A stretch of DNA of 6,800 nucleotides from Sva-07 sp041685755 (GCA_041685755.1 JAWLFC010000134.1:1-6800); one strand, 5' to 3'; counted from the stretch's first letter, positions 1-6,674 are shown. Notes: a model not told the origin generated them from the sequence alone. Translations and numbers: made by a program.

Positions 1-159
1 AACTCCAGTTCCGGCAACTACCTGGCGCAGAGTGCGGTTGCTCGGGAATCGGGGACGGGCGGGCCCGGACAGCGACCCGGCAACAGCGACAAGCGTGTCG
101 CCATCCTCGGCACGGTCGTGCTGATCCTCGGCGTCGTCGCCCTGTTCGTGTTCGGCTGA
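1..159 (+). CDS. C-terminal end of a membrane protein with a terminal transmembrane helix (partial)
   Basis: The plus-strand frame is open from the first base to a TGA at 157-159 and gives 52 residues; the start lies outside the window. The first 30 or so residues are polar and rich in Gly, Ser and Pro (a flexible linker, ending in SDKR). They are followed by about 19 hydrophobic residues (VAILGTVVLILGVVALFVF, residues 33-51) and a single final Gly. The chain therefore ends directly after a membrane helix, as in tail-anchored proteins or proteins with a C-terminal anchor. The basic KR just before the helix suggests a cytoplasmic N-terminal side. The visible part holds no catalytic motif, so the function cannot be named. 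It is convergent with the minus-strand gene that ends at 177, with only 17 bases between the two stop codons. Calling it coding rests on the good anchor sequence, strong GC3 bias and the compact convergent ending. Confidence 0.72.
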   Translation, partial: NSSSGNYLAQSAVARESGTGGPGQRPGNSDKRVAILGTVVLILGVVALFVFG

Positions 160-183
160 GGTCGCGCTGTCGCCGTTCAGTCG
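153..183. terminator. Inverted repeat spanning both convergent stop codons (possible bidirectional terminator)
   Basis: CGGCTGA (153-159) can pair with TCAGTCG (177-183) as seven pairs including one G-U wobble, across a 17-base loop. Each arm contains one of the two convergent stop codons. There is no T-run on either side, so this is not a canonical intrinsic terminator. It is offered only because the spacing between the convergent genes leaves no other room for one. Confidence 0.2.
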
Positions 184-1064
184 GCCCCGGGGAACGCGGA
201 GATCCACTCCTCGGCCGAGACCGGCCGGAGCTGTCGGGCGACGTCGACGACGGTGTCTCGCGGGGCATGGCTGCGAACGCTGATCGTGCGTCCTGTCTCC
301 GGCGACCAGGTGACCACGGTCGAGGTGGCATCCTCGCCCTCGTCGACGACGACCCATCCGGTTGCTCCGTCGACGTCGACCGGCTCGACGCGCTCCGCGA
401 AGGTGGCGGCATCGAACAGCGGTGATTCCGTCGCCGTCTCGACGGTGAACGTCGACCCGTCCGGTGACGTCATCACGAACGACGTCGCCGGGATCCGGGG
501 TGACTCGGGCGGAGCGAAGACGGCGACGAGCACCATGTCGTACCTGATGTCGTTCTCCAACATGGCGTAGACGTGGACGAGATCGGAGGGTGAGCTGGCG
601 ACGAGCCATCCGTCGTCCGGCCATTCCCGGGCCAACGTCATCGAGTCGTCGACACGCCGGTAGGAGTCGCCCACGTTCGTCTCGACGGGCTCCCATCGTG
701 CCCCCGGTAGTGGCGACTCGGGATAGCGAACCACCGAGCGCAGATCGGTGAAACCGTCGTCGTCCTGCGTCCCGTAGAGGCGGCCGTCGGCGATGAAGCG
801 TTCGTCGGTTGCCGTCGCGTCCGGGTCGGGGGTCGGTTCGGTGATCTCAGCGTCGCTCAGTCGCCAGTCGCCGACCGGGACCGGAAGCACGAACAGTGCC
901 TCGGCCGAGTCGTCTCGGGCGGTCGCCCACGTGACGATCGCCGCCACCGCGACGATCGCAACGGCGAACACGCCGACGACCGCGGCAGTTCGCCGGGCAG
1001 GCCGCAACCCACGCTGTCCCTCGGGCATCACCTGAGCCGTGGAAGGAACCACCCCGTCGGTCAC
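177..1064 (-). CDS. Single-pass membrane protein with large extracytoplasmic domain, function unknown
   Basis: A 295-aa protein with the preferred start GTG at 1062-1064, because AAGGG (1072-1076) sits seven bases upstream of it. The frame also extends to a TTG at 1103, which has no visible ribosome-binding site, and an ATG at 1026-1028 is a further option. An N-terminal basic stretch (RPARR) precedes one hydrophobic helix at about residues 27-46 (AAVVGVFAVAIVAVAAIVTW). The remaining 245 or so residues are acidic, rich in Thr, Asp and Pro, and lack cysteine, giving a likely N-in/C-out anchored domain. The C-terminal section (GWVVVDEG, then VVTWSPETGRTISVRS, then a helix ending VARQLRPVSAEEW) has the beta-strand plus final helix look common in exported actinobacterial proteins related to anti-sigma or lipoprotein-carrier-like domains. 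That likeness is an impression, not an identification. It follows the large regulator gene on the same strand after 66 bases, so co-transcription is plausible, and it could be a surface sensor or a regulated target. Confidence 0.85.
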   Translation of the reverse strand: MTDGVVPSTAQVMPEGQRGLRPARRTAAVVGVFAVAIVAVAAIVTWATARDDSAEALFVLPVPVGDWRLSDAEITEPTPDPDATATDERFIADGRLYGTQDDDGFTDLRSVVRYPESPLPGARWEPVETNVGDSYRRVDDSMTLAREWPDDGWLVASSPSDLVHVYAMLENDIRYDMVLVAVFAPPESPRIPATSFVMTSPDGSTFTVETATESPLFDAATFAERVEPVDVDGATGWVVVDEGEDATSTVVTWSPETGRTISVRSHAPRDTVVDVARQLRPVSAEEWISAFPGAD

Positions 1065-1071
1065 CGCATCA

Positions 1072-1076
1072 CCCTT
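1072..1076 (-). promoter_or_regulatory. Ribosome-binding site deciding the GTG start at 1064
   Basis: On the minus strand AAGGG is followed by seven bases and then GTG. The longer TTG-initiated version starting at 1103 has no comparable purine-rich site, so this motif favours the shorter 295-aa protein. Confidence 0.55.
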
Positions 1077-1117
1077 GACTCTCGGTGAGCCCGTGTCAAC
1101 CAATGCCGGAATCGGCT

Positions 1118-1137
1118 GACCTGCGCCCGCTCAGGTC
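1118..1137 (-). other. Short inverted repeat at the 3' end of the regulator gene
   Basis: GACCTG (1118-1123) and CAGGTC (1132-1137) form a perfect six-pair stem with an eight-base loop. It covers the TGA of the large regulator gene and lies just before the membrane-protein gene. No T-run follows. It could be a weak attenuator or chance. Confidence 0.15.
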
Positions 1138-4100
1138 TCGTCGACCAGGCCGATGCCGAGGCGACGACCAAGCTGCTCCGTGGTGCGCTCGGGCGTGAGC
1201 TGATGGTCGGCGAGGCGGGCGAGGGTCGTCTCCATCGCTCTGCGTGCCGAGGCGCGGTCGCCCTGGGCCACCAGCGCGTGCACCAAAAGGCAGGCGGCAC
1301 GTTCCTGCAGCGGCTCGTCACGCAGCACCGCGGTGGCGTGCGCCGCCGACTGCTCCGGCTCGCCACGAGCCAGCAGCAGCTCCCCGAGCCGGCAGCGGGC
1401 GCCGATGGCCAGGGCATGGAGCCGCAGGCGCTCGGCCTCGGCCCAGTCGAGGTCGGGCCACTCCTGCAGGTACGGCCCGCGGTAGCGGTCGATCGCCCGC
1501 GCGTACGCCTCGATCGCCGTCGAGGTCCGGGAGCCCTCGTCGGAGGCCCGGCCGATGCGGCAATCGTCCTCGAACTCGCGCACGTCGTCGCGGAGCGTCG
1601 TCGACTCGATCGAGATGATGTCGCCGCCCACCCGGACGAACCATGCCGGGGTCGAACGCTCGCGGTCGGGCTGGAGCACCCGCTGCAGGTGGGTGAGGTT
1701 GACCCGGAGGTTCGCGAGTGCCTTGTCGACGGCCAGTTCGGGCCACAGATCGGTCGCGATGCGCCGCCGGCTGACGCTGCGGTGCAGCACGAGGTGACAC
1801 AGCAGCTGACGGACCCGCTCCCGGCCGGTCCACAGCGGATCGGCGACGACCGTGCGATCACGCACGAGCTCGACGCCCCCGAGCAGATTGATCCGCAGAT
1901 CGTACGTCGGGCGAGCCGGGAGCCGCTCGACGCGCGCCCGAGCCCAGTCGGCCACCGCCGGAGGGGCCGACGCGGCGGCGCGTTCGAGCAGGTCGCGCTG
2001 GCGCGGGAGGTCCTGGAGAACCGGGTCGACCCGGCCGTCGCCAGCCGCGCCGGCGGCTGCTGCCAGCTCGGCGAGGTGAGGGGGCAACACGTGCGACTGC
2101 AACAACATCGGGCGGTCCCACAGCATCGAGAGCGCGGGGCTCGGATCGCCCCGGTCGCGGAGCGCCACGAGCGCCCGGGCGGCGGCCGCCACCAGCGCGA
2201 ACGAGGGTCCGAGCGCACAGGAGTCGACGGTGCCACGGGTCGAGGGCGCGAGTAGGTACAGCATCGGCAGTGAGTAGAGGTAGGGCCGAGGGATCCAGCG
2301 GCCGACCGGCAGCAGGTCGAGGACCCGTCCGACCAGCGGGCGGGCGGCGTCTTCGCCCTGGTCGACGAGGACGCACGCTGCGTCGGCCCATCCGGCGAAG
2401 GCGTGGGCGAGGGTGCTCGAGGTGCGGGCGGTGGCCTGCATGGCCGTGTCGGCGAAGCGCCGGGCCTCGTCGCTGTCGCCGGCTGCGAGCGCCACGAACG
2501 CCAGCACGGCGTTGGTGGAGATCTGGACGTGGGGGACCCGTTGACCGTCGCTGGCGTGGGCGAGCTCCCGTCCCAGCTCGAGGCCCAGCGCCGGGGGTAC
2601 CTCTCCTCGGAGCCAGAGTGCCTGGGCGAGGTACTGTCCGCCGGCGCGGGTCACCGTCTCGGTGGTGACCCGGCTGTCGATCGGTGCATCGACGAACTCC
2701 GGTCGGGCGAGGTCGCTCATCGTGAACGCGTAGTAGATGATCTCGTACTCGTCGCGCAGCGGGGTCATCTCGGCCAGGGCCGAGATCGCGGTCTCCGGGT
2801 CGCCGGCGGACCGCGCCGCATGGGCCCGCTGGATGGCGGAGCTCACCCGAGCCCGTTCATGGCCCGCGAGGGCCAGTGCAGCGGCGCGCTCGCCGAGCCA
2901 GGCCGGGACCCGGTCGGGGTCGATGATGACCCACATGTTGATGGCGGCCCCGATCGCCAGACCCTCGATCTCGGCGTCACCCGCGGCGCGGGCGCGCTGC
3001 GCCACGGCCTCGAACGCCGCCGCCGAACTGTGCTCGTCGCCCCGCGCCACGAACGTGGCGTCGAGCAGATCGGTGAGCGGATGGTCGCCGAGGTGGGTGA
3101 GCGCGAGTTGGTGGACGGCGCGCAGCTCGGCCACCGAGGTGGCGACGTAGGGCTTGGCGGCGAACGTCGAGGCGGCCTGCTCGACCCCCCGCCGGTCGCC
3201 GGTCCGGGCGAACAGCGCGGCAGCGGCAGAGGCGTCGTCGGCCAGCCGGAGCTCGGCGAGGCGTCGCACGGCCGCTGCAGTGCCAGGGGGGAGGGGCTCT
3301 CGGTCATCGGGCACGAGCGCCTCGCGCCAGAGGTCGTGGAGCCGGTAGGTGCCGCGCTCGGACCGATGCACGAGGGGGAGGTCGTCGAGGAGTGGGCCGG
3401 CGGCCAACGCCCCGTCGGTCGCGGCGAGCGCTGCAGCGTCGTCGATCTCGTCGACGAGCGCCAGCGCAGCGATCGCCGACGTCCGCTCGCCTCCGAGGTT
3501 CGTCGCCACCTCCTGGAGCAGGTAGTCGACCGTCGCTCCCTGCTCACCGCTGGTCGACAGCGCAACCAGCGCCGGCCAACGGGCGACCGCGTCGGCATCA
3601 CCGGCGGACGACGACTCGCCGAGCGCGCCCAGCTCGTCGTCGTCGAACTGCAGCTCTGCGGTGCTCAACGACTCGAGCCGGCCCTGCAGCTGCAGTCGGG
3701 CGAGCCGGAGCGACGGCCGGCTGCGGCCGGCCAGCACGAGATGGGCGTTGTGGGGCAGCCGTTCGAGCAGCGCCTCGAGCAGGGCGAGCCCAGCGGAGCT
3801 CTCGGCGATCAGGTGCACGTCGTCGAGCACCATGCAGACCTCGGCCGGTGCGAAGTGGCCGAGGGCGTCGGCGATCCGGTCGGCGTCGGCGCTGCCCTGC
3901 TCCTCGTCGGTCGCCCCGGCCGCTCGGAGCAGTGCGGCACCGAGCAGCTCGGCGTCGGCGTGGCGGACCTCGCACTGCACCCAGACGTCGATCCGGGTCG
4001 GATCGTCGGCGGCGGCCGCGAGCGCCTGGCTGAGCAGGGTGGTCTTGCCGAACCCGGCGGGTGCCACGATGAGCAGGGCGGCGACCTCGAAGCGTCGGTG

Positions 4101-4199
4101 CATCCGTTCGACGAGCCTCGGGCGTTCGATCCACGAGGCTTGTGGTGCAGGGGGCGCGTCTCTGAAGCGGAGCGGCATCTGCGCCGACCGTATCCTCAA
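1131..4199 (-). CDS. STAND-ATPase (MalT-like) transcriptional regulator with C-terminal SARP/BTAD DNA-binding module
   Basis: A 1022-aa signal-transducing ATPase regulator, probably cytoplasmic. The N-terminal NTPase domain has Walker A APAGFGKTT (residues 46-54), Walker B VCMVLDDVHL (121-130) and the LAGRSRP motif (156-162). YRLHDLWREAL (285-295) matches the winged-helix segment after the NTPase in MalT/LuxR-type ATPases. Residues 300-760 are Ala/Leu/Arg-rich helices, probably TPR-like ligand or partner-sensing repeats. From about 765 an OmpR-type winged helix of the SARP class follows (INLLGGVEL, then IATDLWPELAVDKALANLR, then LTHLQRVL). A BTAD helical domain completes the protein from about residue 870 (EAYARAIDRYRGPYL, WAEAERLRL, GELLLARGEPEQSAAHA). 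In the STAND family, ATP and ligand binding drive oligomerisation and activation; the ligand here is unknown. The usual C-terminal LuxR helix-turn-helix is absent and the SARP module takes its place. The start is TTG with GGGGAGG (4203-4209) only three bases away; an in-frame ATG at 4176-4178 without a site is the alternative. Confidence 0.93.
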   Translation of the reverse strand: MRIRSAQMPLRFRDAPPAPQASWIERPRLVERMHRRFEVAALLIVAPAGFGKTTLLSQALAAAADDPTRIDVWVQCEVRHADAELLGAALLRAAGATDEEQGSADADRIADALGHFAPAEVCMVLDDVHLIAESSAGLALLEALLERLPHNAHLVLAGRSRPSLRLARLQLQGRLESLSTAELQFDDDELGALGESSSAGDADAVARWPALVALSTSGEQGATVDYLLQEVATNLGGERTSAIAALALVDEIDDAAALAATDGALAAGPLLDDLPLVHRSERGTYRLHDLWREALVPDDREPLPPGTAAAVRRLAELRLADDASAAAALFARTGDRRGVEQAASTFAAKPYVATSVAELRAVHQLALTHLGDHPLTDLLDATFVARGDEHSSAAAFEAVAQRARAAGDAEIEGLAIGAAINMWVIIDPDRVPAWLGERAAALALAGHERARVSSAIQRAHAARSAGDPETAISALAEMTPLRDEYEIIYYAFTMSDLARPEFVDAPIDSRVTTETVTRAGGQYLAQALWLRGEVPPALGLELGRELAHASDGQRVPHVQISTNAVLAFVALAAGDSDEARRFADTAMQATARTSSTLAHAFAGWADAACVLVDQGEDAARPLVGRVLDLLPVGRWIPRPYLYSLPMLYLLAPSTRGTVDSCALGPSFALVAAAARALVALRDRGDPSPALSMLWDRPMLLQSHVLPPHLAELAAAAGAAGDGRVDPVLQDLPRQRDLLERAAASAPPAVADWARARVERLPARPTYDLRINLLGGVELVRDRTVVADPLWTGRERVRQLLCHLVLHRSVSRRRIATDLWPELAVDKALANLRVNLTHLQRVLQPDRERSTPAWFVRVGGDIISIESTTLRDDVREFEDDCRIGRASDEGSRTSTAIEAYARAIDRYRGPYLQEWPDLDWAEAERLRLHALAIGARCRLGELLLARGEPEQSAAHATAVLRDEPLQERAACLLVHALVAQGDRASARRAMETTLARLADHQLTPERTTEQLGRRLGIGLVDET

Positions 4200-4202
4200 C
4201 AG

Positions 4203-4209
4203 CCTCCCC
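4203..4209 (-). promoter_or_regulatory. Closely spaced ribosome-binding site for the STAND regulator
   Basis: GGGGAGG on the minus strand lies only three bases before TTG (4197-4199) and 24 bases before the in-frame ATG (4176-4178). It favours the TTG. Both the rare start codon and the short spacing would be expected to keep translation of this large regulator low. Confidence 0.45.
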
Positions 4210-4264
4210 GTTCATCTCGGCCACCTCATCGCAGCACCGGGTCGCGCTGGAGCTCGGGTGTGGC

Positions 4265-4774
4265 TCAGCCGGCGCGGGGGATGCCGAGGGCGTCGGCGAA
4301 GCGGTCGGGCTTGTTGGCCATCGGGAGCTCGATCCCCGTGTCGGAGCCGTCGTCGAAGGCCAGGTTGAGCACCGAGGCGACCTTCTTGGGGGTGTACGAC
4401 CAGCCGACGAGCCGCTCGAGGGGGATGTCGACGAGCGGATCGAGGATCTTCGTCGAGAACACCCCCTGCTTGTAGGCGAACACGATCAGGCGTTGATCGG
4501 TGATCGCGAGGATCCCCTTGTCGTCGGGCACCGCGGCAGCGACCGAGCCCTCGGGTCGGTGGAAGCCCTCACGGCTCCGCTCGAGATGGGCGCCGCGCTG
4601 GTCGAGGGCCATGCGGTTGGCGATCGCACCGCCGACGATGCCGGTGACGGCACCGAACATGATCTGGCCGACGGCGCTCCCGCGCCCTTGGAAGTAGGTG
4701 GCGGCGATGACCTGTTCGCCGGCGCGCAGATCGTGGGCGCGCTCCTTGGTCACACGGGCTTGCCAGTCGGGCAT
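4265..4774 (-). CDS. Glycine-zipper plus PH-like (YokE/bPH-type) domain protein
   Basis: A 169-aa protein starting at ATG 4772-4774, with AGGAGG (4783-4788) eight bases upstream. Residues 17-28 (RAGEQVIAATYF) look like the first strand of a bacterial PH-like domain, in which a 'pGE.v' opening is common. Residues 35-52 (VGQIMFGAVTGIVGGAIA) form a hydrophobic glycine zipper with Gly41, Gly45 and Gly49 in GxxxGxxxG spacing, which could be a membrane-inserting or membrane-associated helix. Residues 87-165 (GILAITDQRLIVFAYKQG, then VDIPLERLVGWSYT, then a LNLAFDDGSDTGIELP strand pair and a final KPDRFADALG helix) match the strand order and terminal helix of YokE/bPH-type PH-like domains, whose 'l.lTd.Rl.f' strand is characteristic. 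Its role is unknown; a membrane- or lipid-associated accessory protein is an inference. It stops 65 bases before the STAND regulator on the same strand, so a shared transcript is possible. Confidence 0.88.
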   Translation of the reverse strand: MPDWQARVTKERAHDLRAGEQVIAATYFQGRGSAVGQIMFGAVTGIVGGAIANRMALDQRGAHLERSREGFHRPEGSVAAAVPDDKGILAITDQRLIVFAYKQGVFSTKILDPLVDIPLERLVGWSYTPKKVASVLNLAFDDGSDTGIELPMANKPDRFADALGIPRAG

Positions 4775-4782
4775 GTCGGATT

Positions 4783-4788
4783 CCTCCT
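4783..4788 (-). promoter_or_regulatory. Strong Shine-Dalgarno site of the PH-like gene
   Basis: A perfect AGGAGG on the minus strand with an eight-base spacer to ATG. It is the best ribosome-binding site in the window and fixes the start of the 169-aa protein, suggesting it is translated more strongly than its neighbours. Confidence 0.8.
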
Positions 4789-4799
4789 GTTGGGTGATC

Positions 4800-4841
4800 G
4801 GCGGTGGTTCCCGCCACTGGTGACGCAGCCGCCGCTGCGTC
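4800..4841 (-). promoter_or_regulatory. Two adjacent hairpins in the leader of the PH-like gene
   Basis: GACGCAGC (4822-4829) and GCTGCGTC (4834-4841) form a perfect eight-pair stem with a four-base loop. Nearer the gene, GGCGG (4800-4804) and CCGCC (4811-4815) form a five-pair stem with a six-base loop. They end 12 bases before the AGGAGG. They may be the terminator of the upstream unit, a 5' UTR structure, or an operator; no T-run is present to decide. Confidence 0.35.
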
Positions 4842-4898
4842 GTTCTGAGCGTCGTCCGACGCCGGGCTCGACCCGACGATCAGCGGAGCGATCAACGA

Positions 4899-4926
4899 GG
4901 TGACCGGCAGGGCGGTCAGGGTCACC
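4899..4926. repeat. Pair of GGTNACC half-palindromes 21 bp apart (possible operator)
   Basis: GGTGACC (4899-4905) and GGTCACC (4920-4926) are perfect reverse complements separated by 14 bases. Each is also a GGT-N-ACC palindrome by itself. Their centres are 21 bp apart, two helical turns, the spacing expected for a dimeric regulator binding one face of the DNA. They lie 125-152 bases upstream of the PH-like gene start. GGT-rich motifs are common at this GC content, so chance is possible. Confidence 0.25.
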
Positions 4927-4944
4927 GACTCGTGGGGGGCGCTT

Positions 4945-4973
4945 CGCCATGGCGGCACTGTCCCGCCATGCCG
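4945..4973 (-). terminator. Strong hairpin downstream of the 536-aa gene
   Basis: CATGGCGG (4948-4955) and CCGCCATG (4963-4970) pair perfectly over eight bases with a seven-base loop. After one C-C mismatch, two further pairs (4945-4946 with 4972-4973) extend the stem. It lies 83 bases past the stop codon of the large helical gene. Lack of a T-run is usual for GC-rich actinobacterial terminators, so termination is a reasonable guess; an operator or mRNA-stabilising structure are alternatives. Confidence 0.38.
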
Positions 4974-5055
4974 CTAACCAGCGCGAAACCACCGGCCGGG
5001 GTGCGCCAGCAGCCCTCGTCGGCCTGTGCTCTCACCGCACCGCCTGATCATCGGG

Positions 5056-6666
5056 TCAGCGCAGCGCCGACAGGCCACCGGCGTTCATCACCTCGTCGAC
5101 GAACTCGGCGACCTCGGTGCCCTCGACGGCAGTGCGGAGATCCACGATCAGCGCGGCTCGCTCGGTCGGGTCGTCGCACGCTTCGATCTCGTCCAGGCGG
5201 CGCCGGAACTCGCCGGCCGAGCCGCCCGCATCGGCGCGCTCGAGGGCGACGGACATCGCCGACATCCAGATCTGCTGGTACTGGTGCGCCGTGATCGATG
5301 CGCCCGCGAGGCGCTCGGGCCCCACGTCGGCGAGGGCGGCGGTGACGGACCGGATCGCCAGCGATGCTGCGCTGCGCCAGACCGCGCCCACGCCCGTGGC
5401 GGTCAGTGCGACGCCGGCGCCGACGCCGACCAGGTCTCCGAACCGTCGTCGACGCGCCTCCTCGGCAGACGCTTCCATCACCAGTTGGGCCTGTTCCGAT
5501 CGAGCGGCGCGGTCGAGCAACACCGACAGGTGGACGACGTCGTCGAGGGAGCCGGCGGCGGTCAGGTCGAGCGCACCGTCGGTCAGCCGGGCGTCGGTGT
5601 AGGCGCCGAGCGTGAGGCCCAGTGCACCGGCAGCGACCTCGTCCCGCATGACGGCCCCGAACAGGTCGGCGACCTGGTCGTGGGTGCCGAGCGTCAGTCG
5701 GAACTCGCTGATGCGGACCGGGCCCTCTCCGGTCTGGAACACGCCGGCACCGAGCCGAGGGAAGTACGCCGGCATCGACAGCGCGAGTCCACGGGCGAGG
5801 CCGGCGGCCAGACCGTCGTCGAGCGGACCGCCGGCGAACTGTGTCAGGCGGCCGATCACGCCGAAGCCGTCGGCCAGGCGGGAGCTGTCGGCGACGACGC
5901 TGTCGAGCATGGCGGCGAGCGTGAACTCGGCGACCGCGGTCGGGTCGAGATCGTTCCACGTGGCCACGCGCAACAACACCTCGTCGTCGCCGAGCAGATC
6001 GAGGCTCGTGCCCGGGTCGACGGCGAGGGCTCGCAGCACCGCCGACATCGCCGCCGCGTGCTGGTCGAGTGCCCTGCTCGCCCTGGCGCTCACCGGTCCT
6101 GCGAGTGCCGTCGCGATCCCGGCCACGAAGCCGATGGGGAACGATGCACGGTCGAGCAGTTGGCCGACGAGCACGGTGTGCGGTGCGAGCGCGAGCACGC
6201 GGGCGGCGAATGCCGGATCGCTTCGAACCCGTACGGCCAGCTCGGCGGCGAGCACGTCGGGGTCGTACTTGGCGGGGAGCGTGCCGAGGCCGTAGGGGCC
6301 GTGATCGTGGTGCGGGTCGTCGCCGAGCAGGCGGTCGATCAGCTCGACCAACTCGAGCAGCTGGGCGTCGCCGAGCGCCGCCAGGGGGCGATCGACGGCG
6401 GACCGGCGGTCGGGAGGTGCCCCGGACGCCCGGATGGCCACGGCAGTCGGTCGCCGGGTGACCCAGTCGAGCATCGCGTTGCTGCGTTCGATGTCGCGGA
6501 TCGCCGGCATCCACAGGTCCTCGAGGTTGCGACGGGTGAGCCGGATCGCCCGCAGCGCGTCAGCGGCGGCGGGGTCGGTCGAGTCGACCGCGTCCAGGGT
6601 GGCGATGGCGTCGAGCGTCCGGTGGCCGAGCGCCCGCACCCGCCGGAGGTCGTAGCCGGTGTCCAC
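5056..6666 (-). CDS. Large alanine-rich helical protein of unknown function (possible ESX/WXG100-associated type)
   Basis: A 536-aa protein when started at GTG 6664-6666, eight bases after the stop of the preceding gene. The frame is open to a GTG at 6744, but those extra residues are Arg/Pro-rich and lie over the upstream gene, so they look spurious. No good ribosome-binding site is visible; translational coupling is likely. The protein is almost all Ala/Leu/Asp/Arg helix, with no signal peptide and no recognisable catalytic motif. Two hydrophobic segments stand out: about residues 175-190 (SFPIGFVAGIATALAG) and 410-430 (GDLVGVGAGVALTATGVGAVW), the second bounded by basic RRRRF. The repeated pattern of LDLLGDDEVLLRVATW and a closing YQQIWMSAMSVALERA helix recalls large proteins encoded next to WXG100 genes in actinomycetes (DUF6571-like); this is memory of style, not a proven match. 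A membrane or secretion-linked structural role is conceivable. No toxin domain is visible at the C-terminus. Confidence 0.87.
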   Translation of the reverse strand: MDTGYDLRRVRALGHRTLDAIATLDAVDSTDPAAADALRAIRLTRRNLEDLWMPAIRDIERSNAMLDWVTRRPTAVAIRASGAPPDRRSAVDRPLAALGDAQLLELVELIDRLLGDDPHHDHGPYGLGTLPAKYDPDVLAAELAVRVRSDPAFAARVLALAPHTVLVGQLLDRASFPIGFVAGIATALAGPVSARASRALDQHAAAMSAVLRALAVDPGTSLDLLGDDEVLLRVATWNDLDPTAVAEFTLAAMLDSVVADSSRLADGFGVIGRLTQFAGGPLDDGLAAGLARGLALSMPAYFPRLGAGVFQTGEGPVRISEFRLTLGTHDQVADLFGAVMRDEVAAGALGLTLGAYTDARLTDGALDLTAAGSLDDVVHLSVLLDRAARSEQAQLVMEASAEEARRRRFGDLVGVGAGVALTATGVGAVWRSAASLAIRSVTAALADVGPERLAGASITAHQYQQIWMSAMSVALERADAGGSAGEFRRRLDEIEACDDPTERAALIVDLRTAVEGTEVAEFVDEVMNAGGLSALR

Positions 6667-6674
6667 GTCGGCGG

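Larger units (their letters stand above)
4775..5055. other. 281-base intergenic gap, repeat-bearing, no convincing gene
   Basis: This gap separates the helical pair at the right from the PH-like/STAND genes. It holds the PH-like gene's ribosome-binding site and four inverted repeats described separately. No clear -35/-10 pair with the usual spacing was found on the minus strand. Open frames across it lack a ribosome-binding site and run into the next gene out of frame. Confidence 0.6.

Noticed and set aside
1071..1099. TTGACA (minus strand, 1094-1099) as a -35 box for the membrane-protein gene
   Set aside because: No TANNNT-like hexamer 16-19 bases downstream, and the start codon is too close for a usual leader.
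1061..2236. Minus-strand 391-codon frame inside the regulator
   Set aside because: Out-of-frame, Ser/Arg/Pro-rich reading of the BTAD region.
1203..2255. Plus-strand open frame of 350 codons opposite the SARP end
   Set aside because: Antisense shadow of the winged-helix/BTAD coding region; Arg/Gly/Pro-rich with no recognisable motif.
2403..4475. Plus-strand open frame of 690 codons opposite the STAND regulator
   Set aside because: It is antisense to a protein with clear Walker and SARP motifs; long antisense frames are common at this GC content. Its sequence is low-complexity Gly/Arg/Val with no domain.
4750..4992. Small minus-strand frame ending within the start of the PH-like gene (66-80 residues)
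   Set aside because: No ribosome-binding site, Arg-rich content and mixed third-position use; it lacks signs of selection.
5048..6514. Minus-strand 488-codon frame overlapping the 536-aa gene
   Set aside because: Translation is extremely Arg/Pro-rich, typical of an out-of-frame reading; the other frame has a normal helical composition and better third-position bias.
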